The notes under the pieces are model-generated. The model was given only the letters and a program-made list of their open reading frames with translations. It had not been told where the DNA came from and did no database searches. A stretch of 11,471 bases of DNA, taken from Opitutaceae bacterium (GTDB lineage: Bacteria > Verrucomicrobiota > Verrucomicrobiia > Opitutales > Opitutaceae). Shown piece by piece: positions 1-6,476 of this stretch (its first letter is position 1; each line of letters opens with the position of its first letter). A program made the position numbers and the translations under genes. The stretch spans positions 1 to 11,471 of the forward strand of contig JAPOIC010000046.1 in the NCBI GenBank assembly GCA_029979145.1, written 5' to 3'.

Positions 1-2
1 CC

Positions 3-1010
3 TTCTTCGTGTTGCAGAAAATCCCCGGCACGGACATTCCTGTGCCCGTCTTTCCCGGCGGCTATTTCATCGGCGGCCTGCTGCTCATCAACCTCGTCGC
101 CGCGCACATCCATCGGTTCAAGTTCACCTGGACCAAGGCCGGCATTCAACTCACCCACGCCGGTCTCATCCTGCTCCTGATTGGCGAACTCTTCACCGGT
201 CTTTGGCAGGAGGAATTCCAGCTGCGACTCGACGAGGGGCAGACCAAGAATTACTCGGAGAGCTTCCGCGACCAGGAATTGGCGATTACCGATACGACCA
301 ACCCGGACTTCAATGATGTGGTCGTCGTCCCCGACTCGATCCTCGCCAAGCAAGGCGAGGTCCAGCACCCGCAGCTGCCGTTCCACGTGGCCGTTCGCGC
401 GTATTACCCGAACGCCGTGCCCCAGACCAAGGCGCAGACGACGAATGATATCGTTCCGCCCGCGACCATGGGCTTCGGCCAGGAGTTCACCGTGGTGCCG
501 CTGCCCCTCACCTACCGTCAAGACCAAGCCAATCTCGGCGCCGCCCTCGTCGAGTTGATCGGGCCCAACGGCTCACTCGGCACCTGGCTCGTCTCCGCGC
601 ACCCGTTTGTCCGGCCGCAGCCGTTCGAGTATGCCGGCCGCCAGTTCACGCTCTCGCTGCGCTTCGCCCGCAACTACAAGCCCTTCGCGCTGAGGTTGGA
701 GGAGCTGCGACACGACGTCTACCCGGGCACCGACATCCCGAAGAATTTCTCCAGCCGCGTGCGCCTCACGACGCCCGACGGGCGCGAGGACCTCGAGGTG
801 CTCATCTACATGAACAACCCGCTGCGCTACGCCGGGCTCACGTTCTACCAATACCAAATGGACAGCGCCAACGGCTACTCCGTGCTCCAAGTCGTCCGCA
901 ATCCGAGTTGGCTGCTGCCCTACGTGTCCTGTGTGCTCATGGGACTCGGCCTTCTAATCCAGTTCGGCCTCTCCCTATCCCGCTTCATCGCCAAACGCTA
1001 CGCCGCATGA
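3..1010 (+). CDS. resB: ResB-like cytochrome c biogenesis protein (5' partial)
   Basis: The protein is the ResB (Ccs1) partner of CcsA in System II cytochrome c maturation, which moves haem to the outer side of the membrane and ligates it to apocytochromes. The reading frame is open to the window edge (codons from base 3). A GTG at base 9 lies inside what looks like a membrane-proximal segment, so the true start is almost surely upstream and at least one N-terminal membrane helix is missing. The visible 335 residues contain two helices (about 17-34 and 46-64, the second with a His in LTHAGLILLLIG), a long hydrophilic extracytoplasmic domain, the family-typical stretch YMNNPLRYAGLTFYQYQMD, and a C-terminal helix (about 302-328) ending in basic residues. 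The stop codon overlaps the ccsA start as ATGA, so the two are one transcription unit and probably translationally coupled. The family call is firm; the symbol is by analogy with Bacillus resB. Confidence 0.85.
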   Translation, partial: FFVLQKIPGTDIPVPVFPGGYFIGGLLLINLVAAHIHRFKFTWTKAGIQLTHAGLILLLIGELFTGLWQEEFQLRLDEGQTKNYSESFRDQELAITDTTNPDFNDVVVVPDSILAKQGEVQHPQLPFHVAVRAYYPNAVPQTKAQTTNDIVPPATMGFGQEFTVVPLPLTYRQDQANLGAALVELIGPNGSLGTWLVSAHPFVRPQPFEYAGRQFTLSLRFARNYKPFALRLEELRHDVYPGTDIPKNFSSRVRLTTPDGREDLEVLIYMNNPLRYAGLTFYQYQMDSANGYSVLQVVRNPSWLLPYVSCVLMGLGLLIQFGLSLSRFIAKRYAA

Positions 1011-2881
1011 AGAAATTTCTGCCCCTGATCGTCCTGCTCCTCGGCGCCGCCTGGCTCGCCAGCACCCTGTCGCCCCGGCGCACGGACTCGCCGTTCGACC
1101 TCGATGGCTTTGGCCGGCTGCCCGTCCTGGCCAACGGCCGGATCAAGCCGCTCGACACCATCGCCCGCAGCGCCCTCCTGCAGCTGCAGGGGCGGCAACG
1201 CGTGACGACCGCGGACAGTGAATCCCTCACCCCGATGGCGTGGTTCGCGACCTCGGCGTTCGAATCGGAAAAAGCGGACGCTTTGCAGACCTTCGAGATC
1301 GTTCATCCGGACGTCCTCGCGTTGTTCAAGCTCGCGGCCGCTGACGGCCAAAAGAAGAAGCGGTTCTCCTTCAACCAGCTCAAAGCCCAGGCGCCGGAGC
1401 TGCTGCGCCAGTCCCAGCTCGCCCAGCAACTTGAGGCGCCGCAGCGCAGTCCATTCCAGCGCGCCGTCATCCAACTCCACGCCAATCTCAACCGTTACCA
1501 CGAGCTGAAGCACACGCTGGTCATGCCCGACAGCGAAGACTTCCTCGGCGAGTTGCTGCGGTTCCAAGGCGTCCTGCCCGAGGGCGTCGCCGCCATTCGC
1601 GCGCGCCAGCAGGGCGAGTCCTACTCGCAGGAAGCCTTCGACGCGATGATCGCGCTCGGCCAGCGCTATGACGCGATGTCCTCATCCACGTCTATCCGCG
1701 CGATCCCGCCACCGGCCGATGTCGACCACACCAGGCACAATCATGCCGCAGACGACGACCACGCGCACTGGCGCACTACGGGGCTGGCCCTGCTGGAGAC
1801 TTTCCAGAGCGGCGCGCTCGACCACAACGCCCTGGCCTATGCCGGCCTCGCTCACGCCTGGCGCAACGGCCAGAGCGAGCAGTTCAACAAGATCATCGAG
1901 CTCTACCGCAACCAGCTGCAGGAGTTCTTCGCGCCGGAGCTGCAGAAGACCGACATCGAGGCGCGCTTCAACTTCGCGCAGCCGTTCTACACCAGCATGA
2001 TTCTCTACGTGCTGGCGTTTCTCCTCGCCGTCGTGTCCTGGCTCAAGTGGCCCGACGTGCTCGGCCGTTCCGCCTTCTGGCTCGTGGCGCTCGCCTTTGC
2101 CGCCACCACCGCCGGCATCGCCACCCGCATGTGGCTCGAGGGCCGGCCGCCGGTCACGAACCTCTATTCCTCCGCCCTTTTCGTCGGCTGGGGCGCGGTG
2201 CTGCTCTGTCTTGTGCTCGAGCAAATCTACAAGAACGCCGTCGGCAGCGTCGCCGCCGGCCTGATCGGCTTTGGCACTTTGCTGATTGCGCATCATCTTT
2301 CGCTCAGCGGCGACACCCTCGAAATGATGCGTGCCGTGCTGGACTCCAACTTCTGGTTGGCGACGCATGTGATCATCATCACCATCGGCTACTCCGCGAC
2401 TTACCTCGCCGGCTTCCTTGCGCTGATCTACATCGTGCGCGGATTGCTGACCACCTCGCTCGACAAGGCCACCGCCGACGCGCTCGCCCGCATGGTCTAC
2501 GGCATCGTCTGCTTCGCCACGCTGTTCAGTTTGATCGGCACCGTCCTCGGCGGCATCTGGGCCGACCAAAGCTGGGGCCGGTTCTGGGGCTGGGACCCCA
2601 AGGAAAACGGCGCCCTCATCATCGTGCTGTGGAATGCCATCATTCTGCACGCCCGCTGGGGTGGCTTGGTGCGCCAGCGCGGTCTGATGAACCTCGCGGT
2701 CTTCGGCAACATCGTCACGAGCTGGAGCTGGTTCGGCACCAACATGCTCGGTGTCGGCCTGCACAGCTACGGTTTCATGGACGCCGCCTTCTGGTGGCTC
2801 AGCGCGTTCGTCGTGAGCCAGCTGGCCATCATCGCCGCCGCGAGCCTGCCGTTGGAACGCTGGCGCAGCCGGATGAGCTGA
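1007..2881 (+). CDS. ccsA: Cytochrome c biogenesis protein CcsA/ResC with long N-terminal domain
   Basis: This is the haem-handling subunit of System II cytochrome c maturation (624 aa). I chose the ATG at 1007 because it overlaps the resB stop (ATGA) and opens with a signal-anchor-like segment (MKKFLPLIVLLLGAAWLAS). A longer frame from 908 would begin inside resB with no hydrophobic N-terminus. Residues about 30-320 form a hydrophilic domain starting with FGRLPVLANGRIKPLDTIAR, a motif I recognise from long CcsA forms. From about 329 on there are multiple membrane helices with the core CcsA features: RPPVTNLYSS, AHHLSLSG, a His in ATHVIIITIGYS, the tryptophan-rich WWD haem motif (W518-D530, WADQSWGRFWGWD followed by PKENGA), and LHSYGF near the end. 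Core CcsA proteins are usually about 250-350 aa, so this one has an extra domain of about 300 residues. Residues 241-254 are rich in His and Asp. No clear ribosome-binding site precedes the start, which fits coupling to resB. Confidence 0.93.
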   Translation: MKKFLPLIVLLLGAAWLASTLSPRRTDSPFDLDGFGRLPVLANGRIKPLDTIARSALLQLQGRQRVTTADSESLTPMAWFATSAFESEKADALQTFEIVHPDVLALFKLAAADGQKKKRFSFNQLKAQAPELLRQSQLAQQLEAPQRSPFQRAVIQLHANLNRYHELKHTLVMPDSEDFLGELLRFQGVLPEGVAAIRARQQGESYSQEAFDAMIALGQRYDAMSSSTSIRAIPPPADVDHTRHNHAADDDHAHWRTTGLALLETFQSGALDHNALAYAGLAHAWRNGQSEQFNKIIELYRNQLQEFFAPELQKTDIEARFNFAQPFYTSMILYVLAFLLAVVSWLKWPDVLGRSAFWLVALAFAATTAGIATRMWLEGRPPVTNLYSSALFVGWGAVLLCLVLEQIYKNAVGSVAAGLIGFGTLLIAHHLSLSGDTLEMMRAVLDSNFWLATHVIIITIGYSATYLAGFLALIYIVRGLLTTSLDKATADALARMVYGIVCFATLFSLIGTVLGGIWADQSWGRFWGWDPKENGALIIVLWNAIILHARWGGLVRQRGLMNLAVFGNIVTSWSWFGTNMLGVGLHSYGFMDAAFWWLSAFVVSQLAIIAAASLPLERWRSRMS

Positions 2882-2907
2882 GCGTCACCCCTTCAAGAGC
2901 TCGCCGG
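2869..2907. repeat. Inverted repeat across the convergent ccsA and recN stop codons
   Basis: CCGG (2869-2872) and GAGCT (2875-2879) can pair with AGCTC (2898-2902) and CCGG (2904-2907), giving 9 base pairs with a small asymmetric internal loop and an 18-nt apical loop. It spans the ends of both genes. No T-run follows on either strand, so it is not a classical intrinsic terminator. It could be a 3'-end stabilising hairpin or chance in GC-rich DNA. Confidence 0.3.
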
Positions 2908-4546
2908 CATGCGCCAAGGCGCTCTTGGCGTTTCGGTCGCCGAGCATGCGGGCGAGTTCGCCGAGGCGTGCTTTCCGATCGGCTTGGATCGGAGTGATCT
3001 TCACCACCGCGCGCGACTGGCTCTGGTCTTTCTCCACCACCAGATGACAAGTCCCTTGGGCCGCAACCTGCGGTAAATGGGTCACGCACAGGACTTGGTG
3101 ACTGTCGGCAATTTGCGCCATCTTCTGCCCCACCACGCTGCCGATTTCACCGCCGACATTCGCATCAACTTCGTCGAATACCAGCAACGGCACGCCGTCG
3201 AGGTCCGCCAGCACGGTTTTCAACGCCAACATCATGCGGGCGAGCTCGCCACTGGACGCGATGCGATTCAGCGGCAGCGGCGCCTCACCTACGTTCGGCG
3301 AGAACAGGAACTCCACGCCGCAATCACCCTGCGGACCGGGCTCGGCCAACGGCATGACCCGAATCTGAAAATCCGATTTCGCAAAGCCCAGTTGGGCGAT
3401 GCTTTTTGCGGCGACTCCGGCGAGCTGTTTCGCGGCCTTCTCGCGTAACGTCCGTAACGCCGCGGCCTCGCGCTTGGCGTCGCGCAGCGCCACGGACGCG
3501 TCTTTCTCCAAGCGCGCCAACGCGCCTTCCAAGTCGCCTTGCTCATCGAGCTGGCGCCGCATGCCGTCGCGCGCAGTGATCACCGCCGCGAGGTCGCCGC
3601 CGTGCTTGCGCTTCAGGTCGAGCCACGTGTCCATGTTCTCCTGCAGCACTTGTGCCTGATCAGGGTCGAACTGCAGCTGCTCCATCAGCGCGGTCACTTC
3701 CGCCGCCACGTCTGCCAGCTCCACCGACGCGCTGGTGATCCGTTCGACCAGGGAAGCACTGTCGGGATCAAGGTCTTCCAGAGCCCGCGCGTCGCGCAAA
3801 ACGCCGGCCAGCTTGACCTGCACGCCTTCTTCGCCGGACAACCCCGCGGTCAAACGCGCAGCGAGTTCGGTGAGTCCTTGGATCTGGCTGAGGCGTTGAA
3901 AATCGCGTTCCAACGCGGTGATGGCCTCGTCGGTCAACTCCAGCGCATCCATCCGCGCGATCTGGTTTTGCAAGAACTCCAGCTGCGCCGGCGACAACCG
4001 GGTCTCGTGCCGCAGCCGATCCTGCTCCGCCTCCAGTTCCTGCCAGCGGCGGTAAAGGCCCTGGTATTTCTCCAGCTGCTCGCCGCACCGCCCGTAGAGG
4101 TCTAGCAACTCGAGCTGACATGATTCTTTCAACAACCTACGCGGTTCGCTCGGGCCATGGAAGTCCACCCATGCCTCGCCGATCTGCTGCAGCGCGGCGA
4201 GCGTGGCCAGGCTACCATTGACGGAAATCTTCGGCGCCTTGTCGCGCGGCAGGCTGCGCTTGAGGATCATCACCCCGTCCTCGGTCGGCGGCAGGTCGAG
4301 CTCGGCGAGCAGCGCGTCCATGCGCTTGGGATCGCTGAAATACAGGCTCGCCTCGACCTCGCAGCTGTCGGCGCCCTGGCGGATCACGGTCTTGTCGGCG
4401 CGCTGTCCGGAGAGCAGGCTAAGCGCGCCGAGCAGGATGCTTTTGCCCGCACCGGTCTCGCCGGTCACCGCCGTGAAACCCGCCTCAAAATCGAGCGCTA
4501 CTTCCTCAAGGAGGGCCAGGTTTCGGATCCGCAACGATTGCAGCAT
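2885..4546 (-). CDS. recN: DNA repair protein RecN
   Basis: RecN is an SMC-like ATPase of double-strand break repair that acts on DNA in the cytoplasm. The 553-aa length matches the family (about 550-560). The N-terminal half-domain has LRIRNLALLEEV and Walker A GETGAGKS at 29-36. The middle is rich in charged and Leu residues, as expected for the short coiled-coil arms. The C-terminal half-domain has the ABC signature (S431-R437, SSGELAR), Walker B (LLVFDEVD, catalytic Asp458/Glu459) and the switch His in VTHLPQVAA. The signature reads SSGELAR where many RecN proteins have SGGELSR, and Walker B is followed by DANVGG rather than the common DxGIGG. The start ATG gives the conserved N-terminus directly. 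No strong ribosome-binding site is visible. The gene lies tail to tail with ccsA (3 bp between stops) and has the same direction as the ribF operon 242 bp upstream. I saw no CTG-N10-CAG or TGTTC-N4-GAACA LexA-type site before it. Confidence 0.96.
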   Translation of the reverse strand: MLQSLRIRNLALLEEVALDFEAGFTAVTGETGAGKSILLGALSLLSGQRADKTVIRQGADSCEVEASLYFSDPKRMDALLAELDLPPTEDGVMILKRSLPRDKAPKISVNGSLATLAALQQIGEAWVDFHGPSEPRRLLKESCQLELLDLYGRCGEQLEKYQGLYRRWQELEAEQDRLRHETRLSPAQLEFLQNQIARMDALELTDEAITALERDFQRLSQIQGLTELAARLTAGLSGEEGVQVKLAGVLRDARALEDLDPDSASLVERITSASVELADVAAEVTALMEQLQFDPDQAQVLQENMDTWLDLKRKHGGDLAAVITARDGMRRQLDEQGDLEGALARLEKDASVALRDAKREAAALRTLREKAAKQLAGVAAKSIAQLGFAKSDFQIRVMPLAEPGPQGDCGVEFLFSPNVGEAPLPLNRIASSGELARMMLALKTVLADLDGVPLLVFDEVDANVGGEIGSVVGQKMAQIADSHQVLCVTHLPQVAAQGTCHLVVEKDQSQSRAVVKITPIQADRKARLGELARMLGDRNAKSALAHAGELLKG

Positions 4547-4582
4547 TGACTAATACGGCACAATTTCGCGCGGACTTTCAAG

Positions 4583-4605
4583 CGACGGTTGCGGCGCAAC
4601 CCTCG
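4583..4605. repeat. Short inverted repeat upstream of recN
   Basis: GGTTGC (4587-4592) and GCAACC (4596-4601) are perfect complements around a 3-nt loop. CGA/TCG outside them (4583-4585 and 4603-4605) extend the stem after one C-C mismatch. It lies 37 bases before the recN start, in the recN leader or promoter region. No T-run follows on the - strand, so an intrinsic terminator is unlikely. It may be an operator or leader hairpin. Confidence 0.3.
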
Positions 4606-4642
4606 ACGTTCCTGATGGCCCATTTTCCCGCCGACATTTTTC

Positions 4643-4672
4643 TTGCACAACCCGCAGCGCCTCGTGCTTACT
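4643..4672 (+). promoter_or_regulatory. Candidate promoter for tRNA-Val
   Basis: TTGCAC at 4643-4648 could serve as a -35 element, with CTTACT at 4667-4672 as a -10 element after an 18-nt spacer. Initiation would then fall about 10 nt before the mature tRNA. Each hexamer matches the sigma-70 consensus at only three positions. The call rests mostly on position and spacing, in a short gap that must hold a promoter for the tRNA. Confidence 0.3.
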
Positions 4673-4689
4673 TCCCGACTCGTTTCTCC

Positions 4690-4766
4690 GGACCCTTAGC
4701 TCAGTTGGTTAGAGCGTTTCCTTGACATGGAAAAGGTCACTGGTTCGAGTCCAGTAGGGTCCACCA
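4690..4766 (+). tRNA. tRNA-Val (anticodon GAC)
   Basis: The gene folds as a complete 77-nt cloverleaf. The acceptor stem is GGACCCT (4690-4696) with AGGGTCC (4756-4762), followed by discriminator A and an encoded CCA (4764-4766). The D arm is AGCTCAGTTGGTTAGAGC. The anticodon stem TTTCC/GGAAA encloses the loop TTGACAT with anticodon GAC at 4724-4726, which reads GUC/GUU valine codons. The T arm is ACTGG-TTCGAGT-CCAGT. It is a single tRNA gene facing against ribF and recN, with its own terminator just downstream. Confidence 0.97.
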
Positions 4767-4771
4767 TCCAA

Positions 4772-4803
4772 GCCGCGCAACCTGTTGGTTACGCGGTATT
4801 TTT
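4772..4803 (+). terminator. Intrinsic terminator of tRNA-Val, overlapping the ribF end
   Basis: CCGCGCAACC (4773-4782) pairs with GGTTACGCGG (4787-4796), giving nine Watson-Crick pairs with one C-A mismatch, a TGTT loop, and a G-T wobble at the base. A run of five T follows (4799-4803). This is a good Rho-independent terminator on the + strand, 6 nt after the tRNA CCA. On the - strand no T-run follows the hairpin, so it should act in one direction only. It contains the last codons and stop of ribF (4789-4791). Confidence 0.85.
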
Positions 4804-5754
4804 GTGCCCATGCGCCGCGTGCCACTGCCCGGCCGCATTGCGGTCCGATTCGATCTGGGCGCGCAGGGCCTCGACGCCCAGAAACTTCTGCTCGCCACGG
4901 AGGAAATGAAGCAGGTCTACGGTCAACTCGTCGCCCGTCGTGAAGGGACAGTCGCCGAGCACGTGCACCTCCAACTGCGCGCGACCACCGGACTCGACCG
5001 TCGGACGCACACCGAAATTGGCGACACCGGGAAACGTCGTAGCGGACTTGGCGCCCCGCACGGTCACGACATACACGCCGTGCCGCGGCTCGAGTTCGGG
5101 AGCCCAATCGAGGTTAAGGGTCGGAAAACCCAGCTTGCGCCCCAGGCCTCGGCCACCGATCACTCGGCCGGTGGCAAAATGCGGGTAGCCCAACAGCGCG
5201 TTGGCAGCATCCACCTTTCCTTCTTCAATAGCCCGGCGAATGCGCGTGCTGCTGATCGGTTCATCGCCATCCCGCACTCGCGGCACGCCGATCACCGCGA
5301 CCCGGTGGGTCTTGCCCTCCGCCTGCAGCAAAGCGAGGTTGCCCAGACGCCCGCGACCAAAGCGCCAATTCTCGCCCACATAGATCGCCGCCAAGCCGGG
5401 CAAGGCGGCCTTCAGGCGCGGCACAAACTCCTCCGCGGCCAAGCCGGCGAATTCCGGCGTGAAGCCCTCGGTGATGAACGCCGTCACGCCGAGCTCCGCC
5501 AACACGCGGGCCTTGCCCGCCGGATTCATGATCATGCGCGTAGCGTTCGCCGGACGCAGCAAGACGCTGGGATGCGGCCAGAACGTCAAAACCGCGGCGA
5601 GGCCCTGGTCCCGTTTCGCGCCGTCGCGGGCGGCTTGGATCACCGCTTGGTGACCGCGATGCAAGCCATCGAACATGCCCACAGCCAGGTGAAGCGGTTG
5701 GGTGGCCGGCAGGTCCACCGCGTCCAAACCGTCGAACTGGCGGATCGCTTTCAC
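4789..5754 (-). CDS. ribF: Bifunctional riboflavin kinase / FAD synthetase RibF
   Basis: The enzyme phosphorylates riboflavin to FMN and adenylylates FMN to FAD in the cytoplasm (321 aa, near the family's usual 305-325). The N-terminal nucleotidyltransferase domain has VGMFDGLHRGHQ (residues 25-36, the G-FDG-HxGH signature) and ISSTRIRRAIEEG further on. The C-terminal riboflavin kinase domain has GGRGLGRKLGFPTLNL with PTxN at 211-214, then GVANFGVRPTVE and the acidic LEVHVLG segment. I chose the GTG at 5754 because it overlaps the truB stop as GTGA and places the first strand just before the FDG motif. A frame from 5907 would add 51 Arg/Pro-rich residues that lie within truB in another frame. 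It is the last gene of the nusA-type operon here. Its stop codon sits in the tRNA terminator hairpin, and rpsO, often next in other bacteria, does not follow. Confidence 0.95.
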   Translation of the reverse strand: MKAIRQFDGLDAVDLPATQPLHLAVGMFDGLHRGHQAVIQAARDGAKRDQGLAAVLTFWPHPSVLLRPANATRMIMNPAGKARVLAELGVTAFITEGFTPEFAGLAAEEFVPRLKAALPGLAAIYVGENWRFGRGRLGNLALLQAEGKTHRVAVIGVPRVRDGDEPISSTRIRRAIEEGKVDAANALLGYPHFATGRVIGGRGLGRKLGFPTLNLDWAPELEPRHGVYVVTVRGAKSATTFPGVANFGVRPTVESGGRAQLEVHVLGDCPFTTGDELTVDLLHFLRGEQKFLGVEALRAQIESDRNAAGQWHAAHGHKNTA

Positions 5755-6476
5755 AGCGCGACGCTCGGCGCCGCCTCGTGGATCGGGATCAGGCGAGTCT
5801 CGATCTCCGCGAGCGGCATCTCCAACAATGTCTCCAACGGCAGGGCGTGGTTGATCTCGAACTGGCCGCTGGCCGTGCGGCGCAGCGCCGCCAGGTGTCC
5901 GCCGCAACCCAGTTTCTCGCCGAGGTCATGCGCGATCGTGCGCACATAGGTGCCCTTGCTGCACCGCAGGCGGAAATCAAAGCGGGGCGGCGCAAAACCC
6001 GCGAGGTCGAAGCCAGCGATGCGGATAAACCGCGGCTCGCGTTCCACGGACTCGCCTTCGCGCGCCTTCTTGTAGAGCGGCACGCCGTCGATCTTGATGG
6101 CAGAATACATCGGCGGCGTCTGGTATTGATCGCCGAGGAATCCGGCCATCGCGGCGCGCACTTGCGCCTCGGAAAGTTCGGGGACGGGCCGCGTCTCCAT
6201 CACGCGCCCCTCAGCGTCCTGAGTGTCCGTGGTTTTGCCCAGCTCGATTGTGCCAGTGTATTCCTTGTCGAGGCTGATGAGAAACTGCGAAATGCGCGTG
6301 GCCTTCCCAATCAGCATGATCAGCAACCCCGTCGCCATCGGGTCAAGCGTGCCGGCGTGGCCGATCTTGCGCGTCTTCAACTTGCCGCGCAGGCGGGCGA
6401 CGACGTCGTGCGACGTGTGGTCAGTCGGCTTGTCCACGAGGAGGACGCCGTTGAGTTCCTTGGTTGGTCCCGTCAT
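5751..6476 (-). CDS. truB: tRNA pseudouridine(55) synthase TruB
   Basis: TruB makes pseudouridine 55 in the T loop of tRNAs. The catalytic Asp is D45 in GHAGTLDPMATGLL. Also visible are LLVDKPTDHTSHDVV (12-26), the Tyr-containing PPMYSAIKIDG segment, and GTYVRTIAHDLGEKLGCGGHL. The protein has 241 aa against about 300-315 for E. coli and B. subtilis, and ends soon after the catalytic fold, so the C-terminal PUA-like part is reduced or absent. The Gly common in DKPxGxTS is Asp here. The start overlaps the stop of the upstream DHH gene as ATGA, its own stop overlaps the ribF GTG, and no strong ribosome-binding site is visible. Translation probably depends on ribosomes coming from the gene before. 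Confidence 0.95.
   Translation of the reverse strand: MTGPTKELNGVLLVDKPTDHTSHDVVARLRGKLKTRKIGHAGTLDPMATGLLIMLIGKATRISQFLISLDKEYTGTIELGKTTDTQDAEGRVMETRPVPELSEAQVRAAMAGFLGDQYQTPPMYSAIKIDGVPLYKKAREGESVEREPRFIRIAGFDLAGFAPPRFDFRLRCSKGTYVRTIAHDLGEKLGCGGHLAALRRTASGQFEINHALPLETLLEMPLAEIETRLIPIHEAAPSVAL

Noticed and set aside
908..1006. Longer start for ccsA at 908
   Set aside because: It would overlap 99 bp of resB with a non-hydrophobic leader. The ATG at 1007 overlaps the resB stop by ATGA and begins a signal-anchor segment.
1682..2764. Long open frame of 360 codons on the - strand within ccsA
   Set aside because: Its product is rich in Asp, Glu, Gly, His and Arg without any recognisable motif, and it lies fully opposite a clear CcsA. 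It is a frame shadow of GC-rich coding DNA.
4547..4575. Possible recN promoter, TTGAAA with TATTAG close to the ATG
   Set aside because: The spacer is about 20 nt, too long for sigma-70, and it would give a leaderless or nearly leaderless message. The support is too weak to list.
4547..4689. LexA/SOS box before recN
   Set aside because: No CTG-N10-CAG, GAAC-N4-GTTC or TGTTC-N4-GAACA arrangement is visible on either strand.
5755..5907. Longer start for ribF at 5907
   Set aside because: The extra 51 residues are Arg/Pro/Gly-rich and lie inside truB in another frame. GTG at 5754 gives the usual RibF N-terminus and a GTGA overlap.
4804..5949. 381-codon open frame on the + strand opposite ribF and truB
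   Set aside because: It has no domain motif and is rich in Arg, Ala and His. Both genes below it are certain, so this is a shadow frame.
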